A stretch of 64,000 bases of DNA from Ashinkailepas kermadecensis (GCA_034440615.1 JAOTOM010003172.1:1-64000); one strand, 5' to 3'; positions 12,992 through 24,886 are shown, numbered from the stretch's first letter. Made by a program: numbers and translations. The notes: generated by a model not told the origin, from the sequence alone.

Positions 12992-14560
12992 GGTATTTTG
13001 GGTATTCATTTAGCAGGTGACACACATTGGGAAATGTCACATTTATTGATTTCCCAAGGTGGGGCTAAAACCTAACATAACCTGACCCTAACCCAACCTA
13101 AACTGACCTAACCTAACCCCTAACCTAACCTAAAGCGTACCCTAAACCTCCTAATCTCGGTAAAATTTTCCCAAGATGTGAACATTTAATGTGTGATGCC
13201 TGCTAAATGAATACCTTTGGGTATTCATTTAGCAGGCATCACACATTGGGAAATGTGCACATCTTGGGAAATTTTTACCAAAGATTAATGGGTTTAGGGT
13301 AGGCTCTAGGTTAGGTCAGTTGGTATCGTACGAGCAGGTGTCACACATTGGGAAATGTCACATTTCCAATTTCCCAAGGTGGGCCTAAAACCCAACATAA
13401 CCTGACCTAACCTAACCTAACCTCATAGGCCTGGGAACAGGGGGGCGGGGTGGCTTCCCCCCCCAACTTTGGGACGGGGGCGTCACCCCCAAATTTCAGA
13501 GAATTTTAAGGCACCAAGGGGGAGAGGGCTGCAGCCCTCTCCGACTGACCCTAGATAAATCCCGACTCAGAGTCTCCAGCCTCCCGAACTTTAAAATCGT
13601 TCCCGGGCCTCTGCCTAACCTGACCTAACCTAACCTAACCTGACCTAACTAACCTAAACTGACCTAACCTAAACCCTAACCTAACCTAAAGCCTACCCTA
13701 AACCCCCTAATCTTTGGACAAATTTCCCAAGATGTCAACATTTCCCAATGGTGTGACACCTGCTAAATGAATACCCCCTAATCTTCGGTAAAATTTTCCC
13801 AAGATGTGAACATTTCCCAATGTGTGATGCCTGCTAAATGAATACCTTTGGATATTCATTTAGCAGGCATCACACATTGGGAAATGTGCACATCTTGGGA
13901 AATTTTTCCAAAGATTAATGGGTTTAGGGTAGGCTCTAGGTTAGGTCAGCTGGTATCATACGAGCAGGTGTCACACATTGGGAACTGTCACATTGATTGA
14001 TTTCCCAAGGTGGGGCTAAAACCTAACATAACCTGACCTAACCTAACCTAAACTGACCTAACCTAACCTAAACCCTAACCTAACCTAAAGCCTACCCTAA
14101 CCCCCTAATCTTCAGTAAAATTTTCCCAAGATGTGAACATTTCCCAATGTGTGATGCCCACTTGTACGATACCAGTCAGTTTAGGTTCAGTCAGGTTAGG
14201 TTAGGTTAGGTCAGGCTGGGATAGGTAGGTATTAGCCCCACCTTGGGAAGTCAATAAATGTGACATTTCTAAGTGTGACGCCTGCTAAATGAATACTGTA
14301 TTTTGTACCACTTAAGCATTAACATTGGTATTCATTTAGCAGGCATCACACATTGGGAAATGTCACATATCTTAATTTTCCAAGGTGGGGCTAAAACCTA
14401 ACATAACATAACCTAACCTAACCTGACCTAAACTGACCTAACCTAAACTGTAACCTAATCTAAAGCCTACCCTAAACCCCCTAATCTTTGGACAAATTTC
14501 CCAAGATGTGAACATTTCCCAAAGGTGTGACGCCTGCTAAATGATTACCTTAATATTACC
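12992..14560. repeat. Array of inverted elements with GGTATTCATTTAGCAGG ends and AACCT cores
   Basis: GGTATTCATTTAGCAGG, followed by TGTCACACATTGGGAAATGT, starts a unit at 13001. Its reverse complement (AATGTGTGATGCCTGC, TAAATGAATACC) ends that unit at 13216. Only a few bases later the next unit starts (13220), giving near-perfect palindromes at unit junctions. Further ends lie near 13780, 13840, 13850, 14295, 14325 and 14545. Some units use a variant end, GGTATCGTACGAGCAGG (about 13320, 13950; inverted at 14165). Cores are rich in AACCTAACCT / AACCTGACCT. There is no coding capacity, and it behaves like a MITE or fold-back family stacked head to tail and nested. Confidence 0.8.
13427..13613. 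mobile_element. Small MITE-like insert, AGGCCYGGGAAC inverted ends
   Basis: This 187-bp GC-rich block interrupts the AACCT-rich core of a surrounding unit. It starts AGGCCTGGGAAC and ends GTTCCCGGGCCT, an 11 of 12 inverted match. Inside are G- and C-runs and a GAGGGCTGCAGCCCTC palindrome. No clear target-site duplication was found. Confidence 0.5.
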
Positions 14561-14620
14561 TAGCTGGGAAATGTTCATGTGTATCTTGTAATACATTTAT
14601 GAACATACAGTTCAACATAC

Positions 14621-15002
14621 AGGCGCGGTGTGCGAGTGTTTCGTGTGCCCACTATGGTGGTGTCGGATGAACATAAACATGTATTTTTGTGTGGCTTGCT
14701 TGTGCGTTTCTCTATTGTTACAGTGTCTTGCTGATTGTGGAAGTGAGTTCCAGGTGCGGATGGCTCCGTGAGTAAACCGCTAATGCGTGGTGGCGAGGCG
14801 CGGTGTGCGAGTGTTTCGTGTGCCCACTATGGTGGTGTCGGATGAACATAAACATGTATTTTTGTGTGGCTTGCTTGTGCGTTTCTCTATTGTTACAGTG
14901 TCTTGCTGATTGTGGAAGTGAGTTCCAGGTGCGGATGGCTCCGTGAGTAAACCGCTTATGCGTGGTGGCGAGGCGCGGTGTGCGAGTGTTTCGTGTGTCC
15001 AC
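14621..15002. repeat. 175-bp tandem duplication (2.2 copies)
   Basis: AGGCGCGGTGTGCGAGTG starts at 14621, 14796 and 14971, exactly 175 bp apart. The first two copies are nearly identical, so the duplication is recent. The third copy diverges after about 40 bp. Confidence 0.95.
14718..15002 (-). pseudogene. Tail of a LINE reverse-transcriptase ORF inside the 175-bp repeat
   Basis: On the minus strand the repeat encodes a segment containing FTHGAIRTWNSLPQSAR. The pattern 'aromatic..A..xWNSLP..(V/A)R' is the conserved C-terminal end of ORF2 proteins in CR1-, Jockey- and related non-LTR retrotransposons. The frame shifts between copies because 175 is not a multiple of three, so the second copy is read out of frame. 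It is only a fragment with no catalytic residues, and the family call rests on one short motif. Confidence 0.4.
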
Positions 15003-15676
15003 TATGGTGGTGTCGGATGAAGACGAAGTGCGTGTTTTCCAGGCGGAAACTTCATGTCTGCGTGATATAAGTTATTTGTTCAATTGTGGCCCGTCGTCGA
15101 TGTGGATGAATTTGTGGATTGCGCTGCAGTCATGGATCGGAATGAGCTGGTCAAAGCGACCAACCCAAAGCCTGTCGAGCGGGAGTGGCATGTTCGTTCT
15201 TTTCAAGCCAGTGGCAATGCGCACTCGTATTTCGCACTGTTCATAGTATGATATCAGTTCATCTATAATATGAATCCGTAAAGATGTCCGCAGACCTGGT
15301 GATGGAAGAGAGGCCAATCAGAAGCTTGCCTGTCCACTGACTGCATGGAGTTATTGGTTGTCAAGTTTGAGCGCTATTTTTGCGACCTATATGGCACGAT
15401 ATCAATTTCGGGCAAATGGGTATACAATTGTGGAACTGGTGACATATCAAACATTATTGGAGGTGACCTCACTATACCTGCAATACCTCGGTGAGATGAA
15501 ATGACCTGACCTTTAAATGTTCACATATCATTTCAAATTTATTCCCGGAAAGGTGTACCAATCTCGCGGTGCTGCGCGCCACCGTTTTTTTCGTTAACCC
15601 CGAAAAACCTTAGAGGGGGGGTCAAACATCCCGCCCCAGCAGGGCGCGGGTTAAATACACAATTTCAATTTCCTGT
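15003..15676. other. Spacer with a short TTAACCC...GGGTTAA inverted pair
   Basis: No gene is seen. At 15593-15655 TTAACCCCG and GCGGGTTAA face each other about 60 bp apart, a miniature of the ends of the neighbouring element. Confidence 0.4.
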
Positions 15677-16256
15677 TTAACCCGGCAGGCGGTGGGCCTC
15701 TCAGCCACCTTCCAGGCGGTTGGGGGCATTTTTTTGCCCCCTTTACTTTTTCACGATATCTCCTAAACGCTTGGTAATAGCGACACGAAATTTTGCACAC
15801 GGTAAGATGAGTATCTAGGGCATGCATGTGTCAAATTTTGAGTGTGTACTAGGTCAGGTCAGGTCACAGTAAGGTCAAAGGTCAAATTATAGGATGATTA
15901 TTTTATCCAAGTGCAACCGATGCTTATAAATCAGGCAAACCTTTAAAATGTCTAAGACATACCTTTACAGTGTTACCCAGAGGTCTTCGTTTAAATTTTG
16001 CTTGACCCAACCTGACCTGACCTGGCCTAACTTAGCTGACTGAATCAGTTTCGGCGAAGAAAGTTGTTATGGATATCGTTAGAACATCACTGTGACCTGA
16101 CCGGACCTCAGATGTGCCTGAAATTTTGTACACGTATGCGCTAGGTATTCATTTGAAGCTATACCAAGTTTCGCGTTGCTATCTCAAAGCATTTCGGAGT
16201 TGTCGTGAAAAAGGTAAAGGGGGGCAAAAAATGCCCCCCACCGCTTGAAGGGTTAA
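15677..16256. mobile_element. piggyBac-like MITE
   Basis: TTAA at 15677-15680 and TTAA at 16253-16256 flank a 572-bp body that begins CCCGGCAGGCGGTGGG and ends with the complement of CCCTTCAAGCGGTGGG. The arms stay complementary for well over 100 bp (GGGGGCATTTTTTTGCCCCC, then CTTTTTCACGA, then a CGAAATTTTG region). TTAA target sites with CCC/GGG ends are diagnostic of piggyBac superfamily elements. No transposase is present, so it would depend on one supplied elsewhere. The interior has AGGTCAGGTC and GACCTGACCT motifs in opposite orientations. Confidence 0.65.
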
Positions 16257-17627
16257 GATTCCGCGTGACAGATTTTGGGGTGATGACAAAAGTTTGTGAC
16301 AGTCTGATCACTTTTTGCAGCCCTGAGCGTCAGCCCCATGCCTCCAAATAATTGCTGCTTTGTCCTTCACGACGCTGGTGTAGCGATTTGATAGCGATTA
16401 TATCTCCTCATCCAAGTTGGTGGGATCATGGTGCTCGGAAGGTTCCAGAAGACTCGTGGAATTTTCAGTTCTAGCATCAACGCTATATTTTGCATGTAAA
16501 GAAAGTGCCTAACCTAGTTTTTCACTTAATCTGGAACCAACAGTGTCCAAGAAGCAGATCCAGTAATTTTACAAACGGACTGCACCTTCTGTGAGCGCAA
16601 AAATTCACAAAATGATTAAGCCGCAGTCGAACAGGTAGATTAAACTGCACTCAACCTTGAAAGCCGCGGTAACTAACAGGAATCAAAAATCGTCTGGAGG
16701 GAGTCTGAAATGATTTTGAAAATGAAAATCGCGAAAAAAAGCAGACATGGGCCTTATATTTAGCCACAAAAGGCCGAAAAATCCAAAATATGATGCTGGA
16801 ATCAGTTGCAAAAGGACATAACAAGAATAGGCGGATGGTAGATCACGCCCTTTTACTGCCTTTGGTCTGTACCGACCGACCCACTGAACGCATTTTTTTG
16901 TTTGTTTTTGTTCCTATCTCTACCTGTGGATTGCGTAATTCACCTGATAATCCAGAGAGGAATTCCGACCATGCCGCACAAGATGGCTGATTTGCAAGCA
17001 CAGATCTGAAGACTATTTTCATGTCTTAACAGCTTTATGCATGATTTTTTTAATGACGTGTACCTGGTAGGCCGTCAATGGAACTCTTCTCATGATTATA
17101 TCCTGCATGGTATGATCATGATAAACATATGTAACTGATGAAGAATCACATTTTAGGTACAATTGTCAAGCATTTCTTGACTTTGCCAAGACACATTTAA
17201 TGGTCCTGTTTTAATGCATTGTTCTTACGCCATTTCCGGTTAGCTTTCGCTGGCAAAACTTGAATACCAAACATGCAACATTCACATATTGATTAGGTAA
17301 CATAACCAGAACGAATCATGGCAGAACATATTTCCGTAGGATTCTTCATTGTATAATCAGATCGATAACGTTCCATTGAAGGAACGCGCCAAAATTGCTG
17401 TCGTTCTCCACAAGATGAGGCTGCTGAAGCTGCCACTAATGTGATGCAGCAAAGCGATGTATCACAGGTGCTGTTCCAGTCATTCTTTATGTTCTTGATC
17501 AAGGATGGTTGTTGGATGGCTTCATGGTGGTGTATTAACGTAATGCAGGAGCCAGGTTGGGTATGGCAAATTTTGAAGACAGAATTGCAAGTTCAGAACA
17601 TTTTCTACTTGGTAGTATTGACCACAG
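16257..17627. other. Intergenic DNA, nothing recognised
   Basis: Mixed-composition sequence with only short open frames. No array, RNA gene or conserved motif is seen. Confidence 0.4.
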
Positions 17628-18485
17628 CAGCGGAGTAGCCAGGGTTTCCATGAACGAGGGGAGTGTTATAAACAACATATAGCGACAGCAAGGAGAATTT
17701 GCACCACAAAAAGAACATTTTAAGTACAACAAAGATTACACGAAGCAACCACCGGCAATATAAATCACCACAAAGACAGCATAGCACCTGCAACAAATGC
17801 AACATCAAAAATGCGACAATGACACGCTTCAAACAACGTGTAATATTCTGCAACTATTCTGTGTGTTAATTAACACGAGAAAGCATGCCTTTTTGCTGGA
17901 AGGGCGAAAACCGGCCTGTCTGAGCCTCTCCTTGTATAGCCAAGAGGTGATATTCATATGATATCGTTGGCATAATGTGTTTGTGATCACCACGTTTGGC
18001 TTGCTGGCCAAACGTGATCGTGATACAAGAACATCCTCGTCAGTAATCACTGACGCACTCAGGCACTGGAAGGAAATCCGAAACTTCGAATATTGTTGGA
18101 CTTATAGCGCAATTTAATCAATAACGTTTGACTTCTTGGACGATTATTTCCGCCCTCGCTTCACGGCTTTTGCTTGACGCAATACGTGTCCCCCACTTCT
18201 TCAAACGCTCTCCGCCAATACATTGCTTTTCTGAAGGGGCGCTCCTTTCCAGCGAGGGGCATCGGTGTCCGATGGTGGAGCTCCTGATGGGCAGGAGACC
18301 CTCTCCGTGAATAAGCATGGGTATACCACTGGCCATTCTGAACACGATAAAGGGCTAAACAAGCACAAGTCGAGCAATGTCTTCTGCTGATCTCCCACAG
18401 CAAACACAGGAACATCTGTGCATTCCATAGCGAAGTGAATCATGTTCGGGGGCGTGGCACCTGGCCACCCCTGGGTGCGCCACTG
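17628..18485. mobile_element. Possible hAT-like non-autonomous element
   Basis: The left edge CAGCGGAGTAGCCAGGG and the right edge (minus strand CAGTGGCGCACCCAGGG) match at about 12 of 17 positions and resemble hAT ends. The 8-bp flanks do not match and no transposase is visible, so the two ends may be unrelated. Confidence 0.3.
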
Positions 18486-18524
18486 GGATTCCAGGATTCT
18501 CATGGAACCTCCAGCGCGTGCAGC

Positions 18525-18896
18525 GGTTGGGGGTTCACAGTGAGCCGGTGGTTGTGTCAGCTACCGCGAGCGTCTTGGTGTTAGATGCGATACCACTGCC
18601 GTTGGGGGTTCACAGTGAGCCGGTGGTTGTGTCAGCTACCGCGAGCGTCTTGGTGTTAGATGCGATACCACTGCCGTTGGGGGTTCACAGTGAGCCGGTG
18701 GTTGTGTCAGCTACCGCGAGCGTCTTGGTGTTAGATGCGATACCACTGCCGTCTTGGTGTTAGATGCGATACCACTGCCGTCTTGGTGTTAGATGCGATA
18801 CCACTGCCGTCTTGGTGTTAGATGCGATACCACTGCCGTCTTGGTGTTAGATGCGATACCACTGCCGTCTTGGTGTCAGATGCGATACCACTGCCG
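18525..18896. repeat. Nested minisatellite: three 75-bp units, then 29-bp units
   Basis: Three nearly identical 75-bp units beginning GTTGGGGGTTCACAGTGAG are followed by five copies of only the last 29 bp of that unit (GTCTTGGTGTTAGATGCGAT, ending ACCACTGCC). The short array was clearly generated from part of the long unit. One C/T variant (TGTCAGATG) marks the last short copy. Confidence 0.95.
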
Positions 18897-19914
18897 TTGC
18901 CGTCGGACAAACATCACATTCAGCGCGAGACAGAGGCGGGTGGGGAGGGGGGGGTCTGGCGAACAGTTCCCATCCTCAAATGTCGGAGAGGAAAACACAT
19001 GTTTTCGCCCACAAAAAAAATGTTGATCGTTAAGAGCGGCCTTCAAATATTTTCGAGAAAACCCAAAAGACGTCATTTTATTTTTAACGAGGGCGCTTCT
19101 TTTCCCAAAGTCTGCGTGCTTAGCAACGTTAGCTTGATGTGTGCCTTTGGATTCCACTGAACTCTTGATTTGTCTTCGATAAAATGAAAGTGGCGTATCC
19201 AAGAATCGCGACTGTCCCCCCCCTGAGGGTGGGATGGGCCCTTTTCTGATGGTGGGTCTTGTCGGAACGGCATTGGGAGCTTCAGCCGGATGCCGTGGAT
19301 TGATGGACGTTAGAGCTACCACTTTTTCCAAATACGGGCACGCTAATGGCACGCTAAAAGGCACGGAAAAAGAAACGGGACCATTTTAAGAAGAAGGGAA
19401 ATTCTGATTCATTGAAACATACAATACCAGAGCTGTAAAACACTCCACACAATTACTAAATCAACACTGTCTGCATTCCAAGATTCTTCCATATGTCTTT
19501 ACTTGGGCCTTTTCCCCTCGCACTCATGGAACATTCTGTTCAGCATTAAGGCAATTTTATATAGATATACTTGAGTTGCATTGCTAAGCATAGGCCGACA
19601 CTGGCACGGCAGTGACACGTCAAATTCCGATATGACAGCAGAAACCGCTCGTGCTATTTTACCATTTTACGGCTTGCCGTGCATTGCTACCGTGCCAAAA
19701 GGTGGCAACTCTAATGGACACCGATCCTGCGGCCGTTCATAGCTGGTGTGAAATGCCTTGAAACATGGGGTTCAAGTGATAATACCCGAGCGCGGTTTTG
19801 TGCGATTGCTGCAGATACCTTCGCTTCGCACACTACTCAGGCTTTCAGCGAAAATATCAAAACAACGAGGTGTCAATTTTGCTTAGTGCCTGCAGCTGAT
19901 TGATGGTGAGATAG
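18897..19914. other. Intergenic DNA, nothing recognised
   Basis: Short open frames on both strands without recognisable domains. No repeat array. Confidence 0.4.

Positions 19915-19983
<69 letters not shown>
19915..19983. repeat. (AT)n microsatellite
   Basis: About 33 uninterrupted TA dinucleotides. Confidence 0.97.
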
Positions 19984-19985
<2 letters not shown>

Positions 19986-20640
19986 TTTGGGAACAATGCC
20001 TTGTTTCAACTCAGCTTAGGTGTCTGTCGTGTGACCTTGTACGACAGACAACAAAATACACAAAAAGTGTCGTGTTCATGGCGTTGTTTGTATACTTTAT
20101 GGGTATGTTCGCAAGGTGCTGAGCCATAATATTCAGAAACGGCAAGTTGATATTCTGTGGACAACGGGGCAAATTCGGTGATCAGTGCAGTACAGAGGGC
20201 CAGGATGTGTGTTCCGAATCACAAGAAGTTATCAAACTGATAACGGAAAAGCACAATTGATGAAATTTTAGCGCCGTTTAGAATGGTAGCAAACCGTTCT
20301 ACCATGCTTGACAATGCTTAAAAATATGAAAGATATGTTGAAGTAACCATGCTCTCTCATTGATGACATTACATATAATATCGAACCTTCCGTAAATATC
20401 TGGGTGATGTTTGTTATTGTCATAGCTTCATGTTTGTAGAAATCTGTATCTCAGATGTTTGCTTGGCCTGATGTTCACGAAAAAGACTATCAACACCACT
20501 GACTTGATGTGTTATCGTATATATGTATCGTGTATATGTGAGGTACACCTCATATATGTATCGTTTGAGGTGTTAAAACTTGGGGTGTTGGGGTGTTAAA
20601 TGATTGTCAGTGCAATATAGCCTAAGTAGCTGACGCCCCC
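19984..20640. other. AT-rich spacer
   Basis: No gene is recognised. A short duplication of CATATATGTATCGT sits at about 20515-20565. Confidence 0.4.
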
Positions 20641-20669
20641 CCAAAAAAAAAAAAAAAAAAAAAAAAAAA
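20641..20669. repeat. Poly(A) tract
   Basis: A run of A residues after a C-run. It could be an old retroposon tail, but no retroposon body is recognised upstream. Confidence 0.8.
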
Positions 20670-20767
20670 CAGCTACGCACACCATCCGAACATGTCCAGG
20701 ATACGTCTGCTGATCTCAACTCCGGAGTCGGAGTTTAATATCCGGATGGCCGGCGCCGCGCCGTTTG

Positions 20768-21020
20768 TCACGTCACGTCACGTCACGTCACGTCACGTCA
20801 CGTCACGTCACGTCACGTCACGTCACGTCACGTCACGTCACGTCACGTCACGTCACGTCACGTCACGTCACGTCACGTCACGTCACGTCACGTCACGTCA
20901 CGTCACGTCACGTCACGTCACGTCACGTCACGTCACGTCACGTCACGTCACGTCACGTCACGTCACGTCACGTCACGTCACGTCACGTCACGTCACGTCA
21001 CGTCACGTCACGTCACGTCA
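20768..21020. repeat. (CACGT)n pentanucleotide array
   Basis: About 50 perfect copies of CGTCA/CACGT. Because 5 is not a multiple of 3 all frames stay open, giving artefactual HVTSR repeats. Each unit contains a CGTCA CRE half-site. The same pentamer appears on the other strand at 46738-46807. Confidence 0.98.
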
Positions 21021-22478
21021 AGCTGCCTGACTGGCGCGTCCCCTCCGCCCACTCGAGTGAGTGATGTGTCCACCTCGTCTGGTGACCGCTGTGGGCGCCT
21101 CTGTCGGCCGCCGCCGTGCCACCACGACTCGACCGCTCCTGCCATCGCGTCCATCTATCAGAGCGATAGCGCGCCGACGCGGGGACCGCGCACCGGCACC
21201 GTGCGCGGAGCGGACAACAGCACGAGCGGCCACGACAAACCCATCCAGCCACGACTGATGGATCGTGGAGCACCACCAGCCGGCATTGTCTGGACGCCAT
21301 CAGCGGCCGGACGTCCGGCCGGTCAGGCCTCCAGCTACCCCTTCGGCTCGGCGGCGCTGAGCGAAGCTCTCGATCACCCGGTGGCGCGGGTCTGACCCCG
21401 TGTGTGTAACGACAGCAAGTGTCAGCGGAGCAGCCAGGAAGGATGGGAGGGGCCACAGGCAGGGGTGTCATGTCGTGGAAATCATTGTGGAACTCAAACG
21501 CTCGATTGGCCCGGAGAGGATCACTAAGGGGTCAGCCCGTGGGTGTCATGATGCACGCGGCCGATAGTGCCGCAGGTCGTCCCTCGCCCGGTCTGGAGGG
21601 AAACGCCGAAACTCCTGCATGGTGTGTGCCAATGCAGGGTGCAGGTATGTTCAACTTCATAGCTGCTCGCGATGAACATGCCTAAAAAAATTGCAGCCGA
21701 CATTTTGCCCGGAGGCAGCACTGACTGACAACTTTGGTAGACCTGAATTATCCACAATAGTCGCATGGAGTGAAGCTGTTTTGCAATTGTTCGCAACTGT
21801 GAGGAACCAGAACTGGTTGATACTTTGTCCCACGCGAGTATTGAGAGGGCGACAGCGGCTGTTGTTGTGGTTCTGCCGTCAGGTGGCGGGCATAGTCCGC
21901 CGGTAGAGGCGCTGCGGCGCCCAAGTCGGAGCCAAATGGCATGGTAGGCTCTGTCTGCGGAATTAGCCCTACTCGACTTGCCACCAATTTGCTGAGCGCA
22001 AAAATGTGCTTTTAGACGGCAGCGGAAGCGGATCATTTTCGAGCGAGGTGGCCTCAATGGCCGGTAATGTTATGGGGTGAGCATTATCAGGGGCCAGACG
22101 ACTTCAGTCATGATCCCACGCCAGCTGGTGGACGGTAATTTGAACCTCCGATATAAAACTACTCGTTGACCTCGGACAAACGAACGCTAATTGTCCTTGG
22201 GATTGAATGTCCGAAATCAAGCTGTCAAACATTGGCTAATTTTTAAGCGCATGCCGCATAACAGCACTGTAATCGTCTTGTCTTCCAAAACCGTCACTAC
22301 AGGCAAAATTGATTACAGTTCGCACTGTACAAGGCATACAAAGGGGCTAGTTGAACCGGTGAGACGGACTAGTGAAGTACGTCTGAATTCACAAAATTAT
22401 AATCGCCTGAGCACATTAACTGCGGTAAAACAACTCCAAAACTACGATTTCAACTAAGCATACACCGAACATTTATCC
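21021..22478. other. GC-rich segment followed by mixed spacer
   Basis: Immediately after the pentamer array (21021-21420) the DNA is CpG-rich with overlapping open frames on both strands, none with a recognisable domain. The remainder is mixed composition. A promoter or CpG island is conceivable but unsupported. Confidence 0.4.
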
Positions 22479-22695
22479 GGACATGATACCAGAGCTCGGT
22501 GACTCACCATGACGCCAAGCTCTGTGACATGACATGGCATCAGAGCTCGGTGACCGAACATGGCATCAAGCTCGGTGACCGAACATGACACCAAGCTCGG
22601 TGACCTAACATGACACCAGAGCTCGGTGACCGAACATGACACCAAAGATCGGTGACCGGACATGATCTCAGAGCTTGGTGACCGAACATGCTCTG
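22479..22695. repeat. Minisatellite, about 25-27-bp unit (AGCTCGGTGACCGAACATG)
   Basis: About eight imperfect copies, with CACC(A)AAGCTCGG, CAGAGCTCGG and GGACATGAT variants. Confidence 0.9.
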
Positions 22696-24264
22696 AAAAT
22701 GGCACAAGAATAGAAAATCGAAGGATATGCTGTCGACCATGCCAAATAGCGCTCCTCTGTCCCGCGCCGTGTGCTGCAGTCACGGGAGGACGGCTGGGTG
22801 ATGTTATCCGTCTCCACCTGAACGGTGAGAGTTAGCTTCTATCATAATTTTGGAGATGTGTCTGCAATTTTAGATCCATGGCTAGTTTATGTGCCCTTCA
22901 GTTTTCACAGAGTGCGTGCAATATGTTGTGAGTTAACGTGTTATCAGTTGCCATGTATGTACAACATATTGCGCATGCAACTTTACTTTGGGAGGCAAGA
23001 CATTCATCACAGGTGTCGATTTTGAGCGTCAATAAATTGCGCCCAATAGTCAAGGTGAGGTTCAGCACTACCTATGTTTCGATAACTAAGTATTACACCT
23101 GTCATTTTACATTGAGGGAATAGGCCCAAAAGTGAAAACGGTCCGCATAAAATATTCACTTTTGGTTTGCCTAGCCAGGTCAATACCGTTTAACAGAGGA
23201 ATGGCGTGCCCCGGATTGTGCTACTGGATGGGAAATGAACCCACCCACTAAGAATACCTCTACTAGAAAAGGCTGCTTCTGTCTGAGTGATGCTCCTACT
23301 GGAAAGTGTTTACCACCGATGTTGCACTTATACACTTGACAAGAAAAAAATGTTGTGAACAAGAAGCAAAACTCGACAAATTTAGCGAAAGTACGAAGTA
23401 TGTGTTTCACAATGTCTGTATATTACTGAAAATGGCAAGCGACTCATGAAGCGGCAATCCCTCTTCTGCTTGCCCGCCGTGTGCTCGGAACCTACAATAT
23501 ATTTAGGAACGATCGAGTTCCTCAAATAATGAGAAAGACATGGGCCAGAGTGTTCGAGTGTCGATTCCTCCTGGCTCCGCGACACGCGACTCTCCAGAGA
23601 GACTGGATCTTCGGTCTGGGAGATACGCGTCCGCCGCCCTCACTCCACCAGCACCAAACCAACAATGCCGCCACGCCCTTGTTGTTTTCCCAGTTCCTAC
23701 CTCCGCCCCAGGCAGCAGCACCTACTGGGCCGGTCAGGTCATGTGTCGGCACTGCCATCTAGCGGCGCCATACAGAAGGGTAACTTCATATTTGGCTCAC
23801 AGCATGCACACTCCAACACCAAGGAGACATCTCTTGGGTAGCATCCTGTGACATAGACCCAAGGAGGTATCTCTGGGGAGCATTCCTATGCTGGAATGTT
23901 TCTCTCTTGGAAAGAGTCATTTTTTTAGAACCGTTCATCTCTAATTTACAAGAGTAATATTTTGTAGCCGTCTGTACATTTTTATGATGGGTCTTATGAC
24001 CAATACACCGCCCCTGGTTGCCATGAGGACAAAATAAGCAAGGGGATAGTAATCCCGGAAATGTACTTATTCAACTTAAAGATAGTTTTCCTTGTCCAGT
24101 GGCATTACCTTTATGGTGGATGTGCATGTATTTGCTCACGCCCAACACCTTGCTGGTCATAAGAACATGTGGACGACATGGATGCTCCAGGTGCCGTATG
24201 GACTTGGTGTGCGGGAGCCTGCTGACATGGACTGGGAGGCATTCCACACTGTGTCCGACTCCTG
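22696..24264. other. Intergenic DNA, nothing recognised
   Basis: Mixed composition. A weak duplication (CCAAGGAGACATCTCTTGGG and CCAAGGAGGTATCTCTGGGG) lies at about 23819-23880. Open frames at 23480-23850 overlap on both strands and have no recognisable motif. Confidence 0.4.
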
Positions 24265-24886
24265 CACTTGATATCCGACTCCTGCACTTAGGTGTGTTGG
24301 TTTCAAAAGACCTTAAAGCAGAAAAGCAATGTAGCTCAGCTAGGAACAGGGCACTCAGAATGCTGGGACTCATTTATAGAAGTGTGATGTATAAGAGCAA
24401 GGAAGTCATGAAAAAAAACTGTACTTAGCATACGTGCGACCCCACTTGGAATATTCTGTACAAGCTTGGAGCCCCTACCTAGAAACAGATATAGACAAGT
24501 TAGAGACAGTGCAGCGCAAAGCAACTAGACTCATCAGTGGAATAGGTAACTTAGAATATGGAGAAAGGCTTGTGGCATTAGATATGTACTCACTCAAGTA
24601 TAGGAGATTAAGGGGGGACATGATTGAAATGTACAAAATTGTTAAAGGACTAGATCAGGTCAATTTAAATGGCGCTCTTCAGTTTAGAGTATCACATAGG
24701 CGTCATCAATTCAGGTTAGACAAGTTGAGGTGTAGGACAGTTAAGCGACAACAGGTCTTCAGTCAAAGGGTTGTTGATCAGTGGAATGGGCTGCCTGCTG
24801 ATGTTGTGGGGAGTTCCTCATTGAATGTATTTAAAAGTAGGGTGGATACATTTTTTAGACAGGAAAATCTTGTTTTTGAGTTCTAA
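24265..24886 (+). pseudogene. C-terminal fragment of a CR1/L2-clade reverse transcriptase
   Basis: Starting near 24290 one frame reads LGVLVSKDLKAEKQCSSARN and continues to KEVMKK. A one-base shift within the A-run at 24411-24417 moves to the frame that reads LYLAYVRPHLEYSVQAWSPY and runs to the TAA at 24884-24886. Conserved landmarks of the region after the RT palm are visible: the LGV(x)(V/I)SxDLK motif, (Y)VRPxLEY..QAWSP, a (V)QR(K/R)AT(R/K)LI segment, the LRGDMIE(M/V)YKI motif, FSQRVV(D/N)xWN(G/S)LP and the terminal FK(S/N)R(V/L)D. The polymerase catalytic YADD box and endonuclease are absent, and the frameshift makes it non-functional. The last 150 residues are intact, so the copy is not very old. 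Confidence 0.85.

Noticed and set aside
12992..14560. True telomere
   Set aside because: AACCT strings are short, interrupted by AACCTGACCT and set inside inverted elements, not a long uniform TTAGG run.
20692..21064. His-Val-Thr-Ser-Arg repeat protein
   Set aside because: Product of the CACGT pentamer, which reads the same five residues in every frame.
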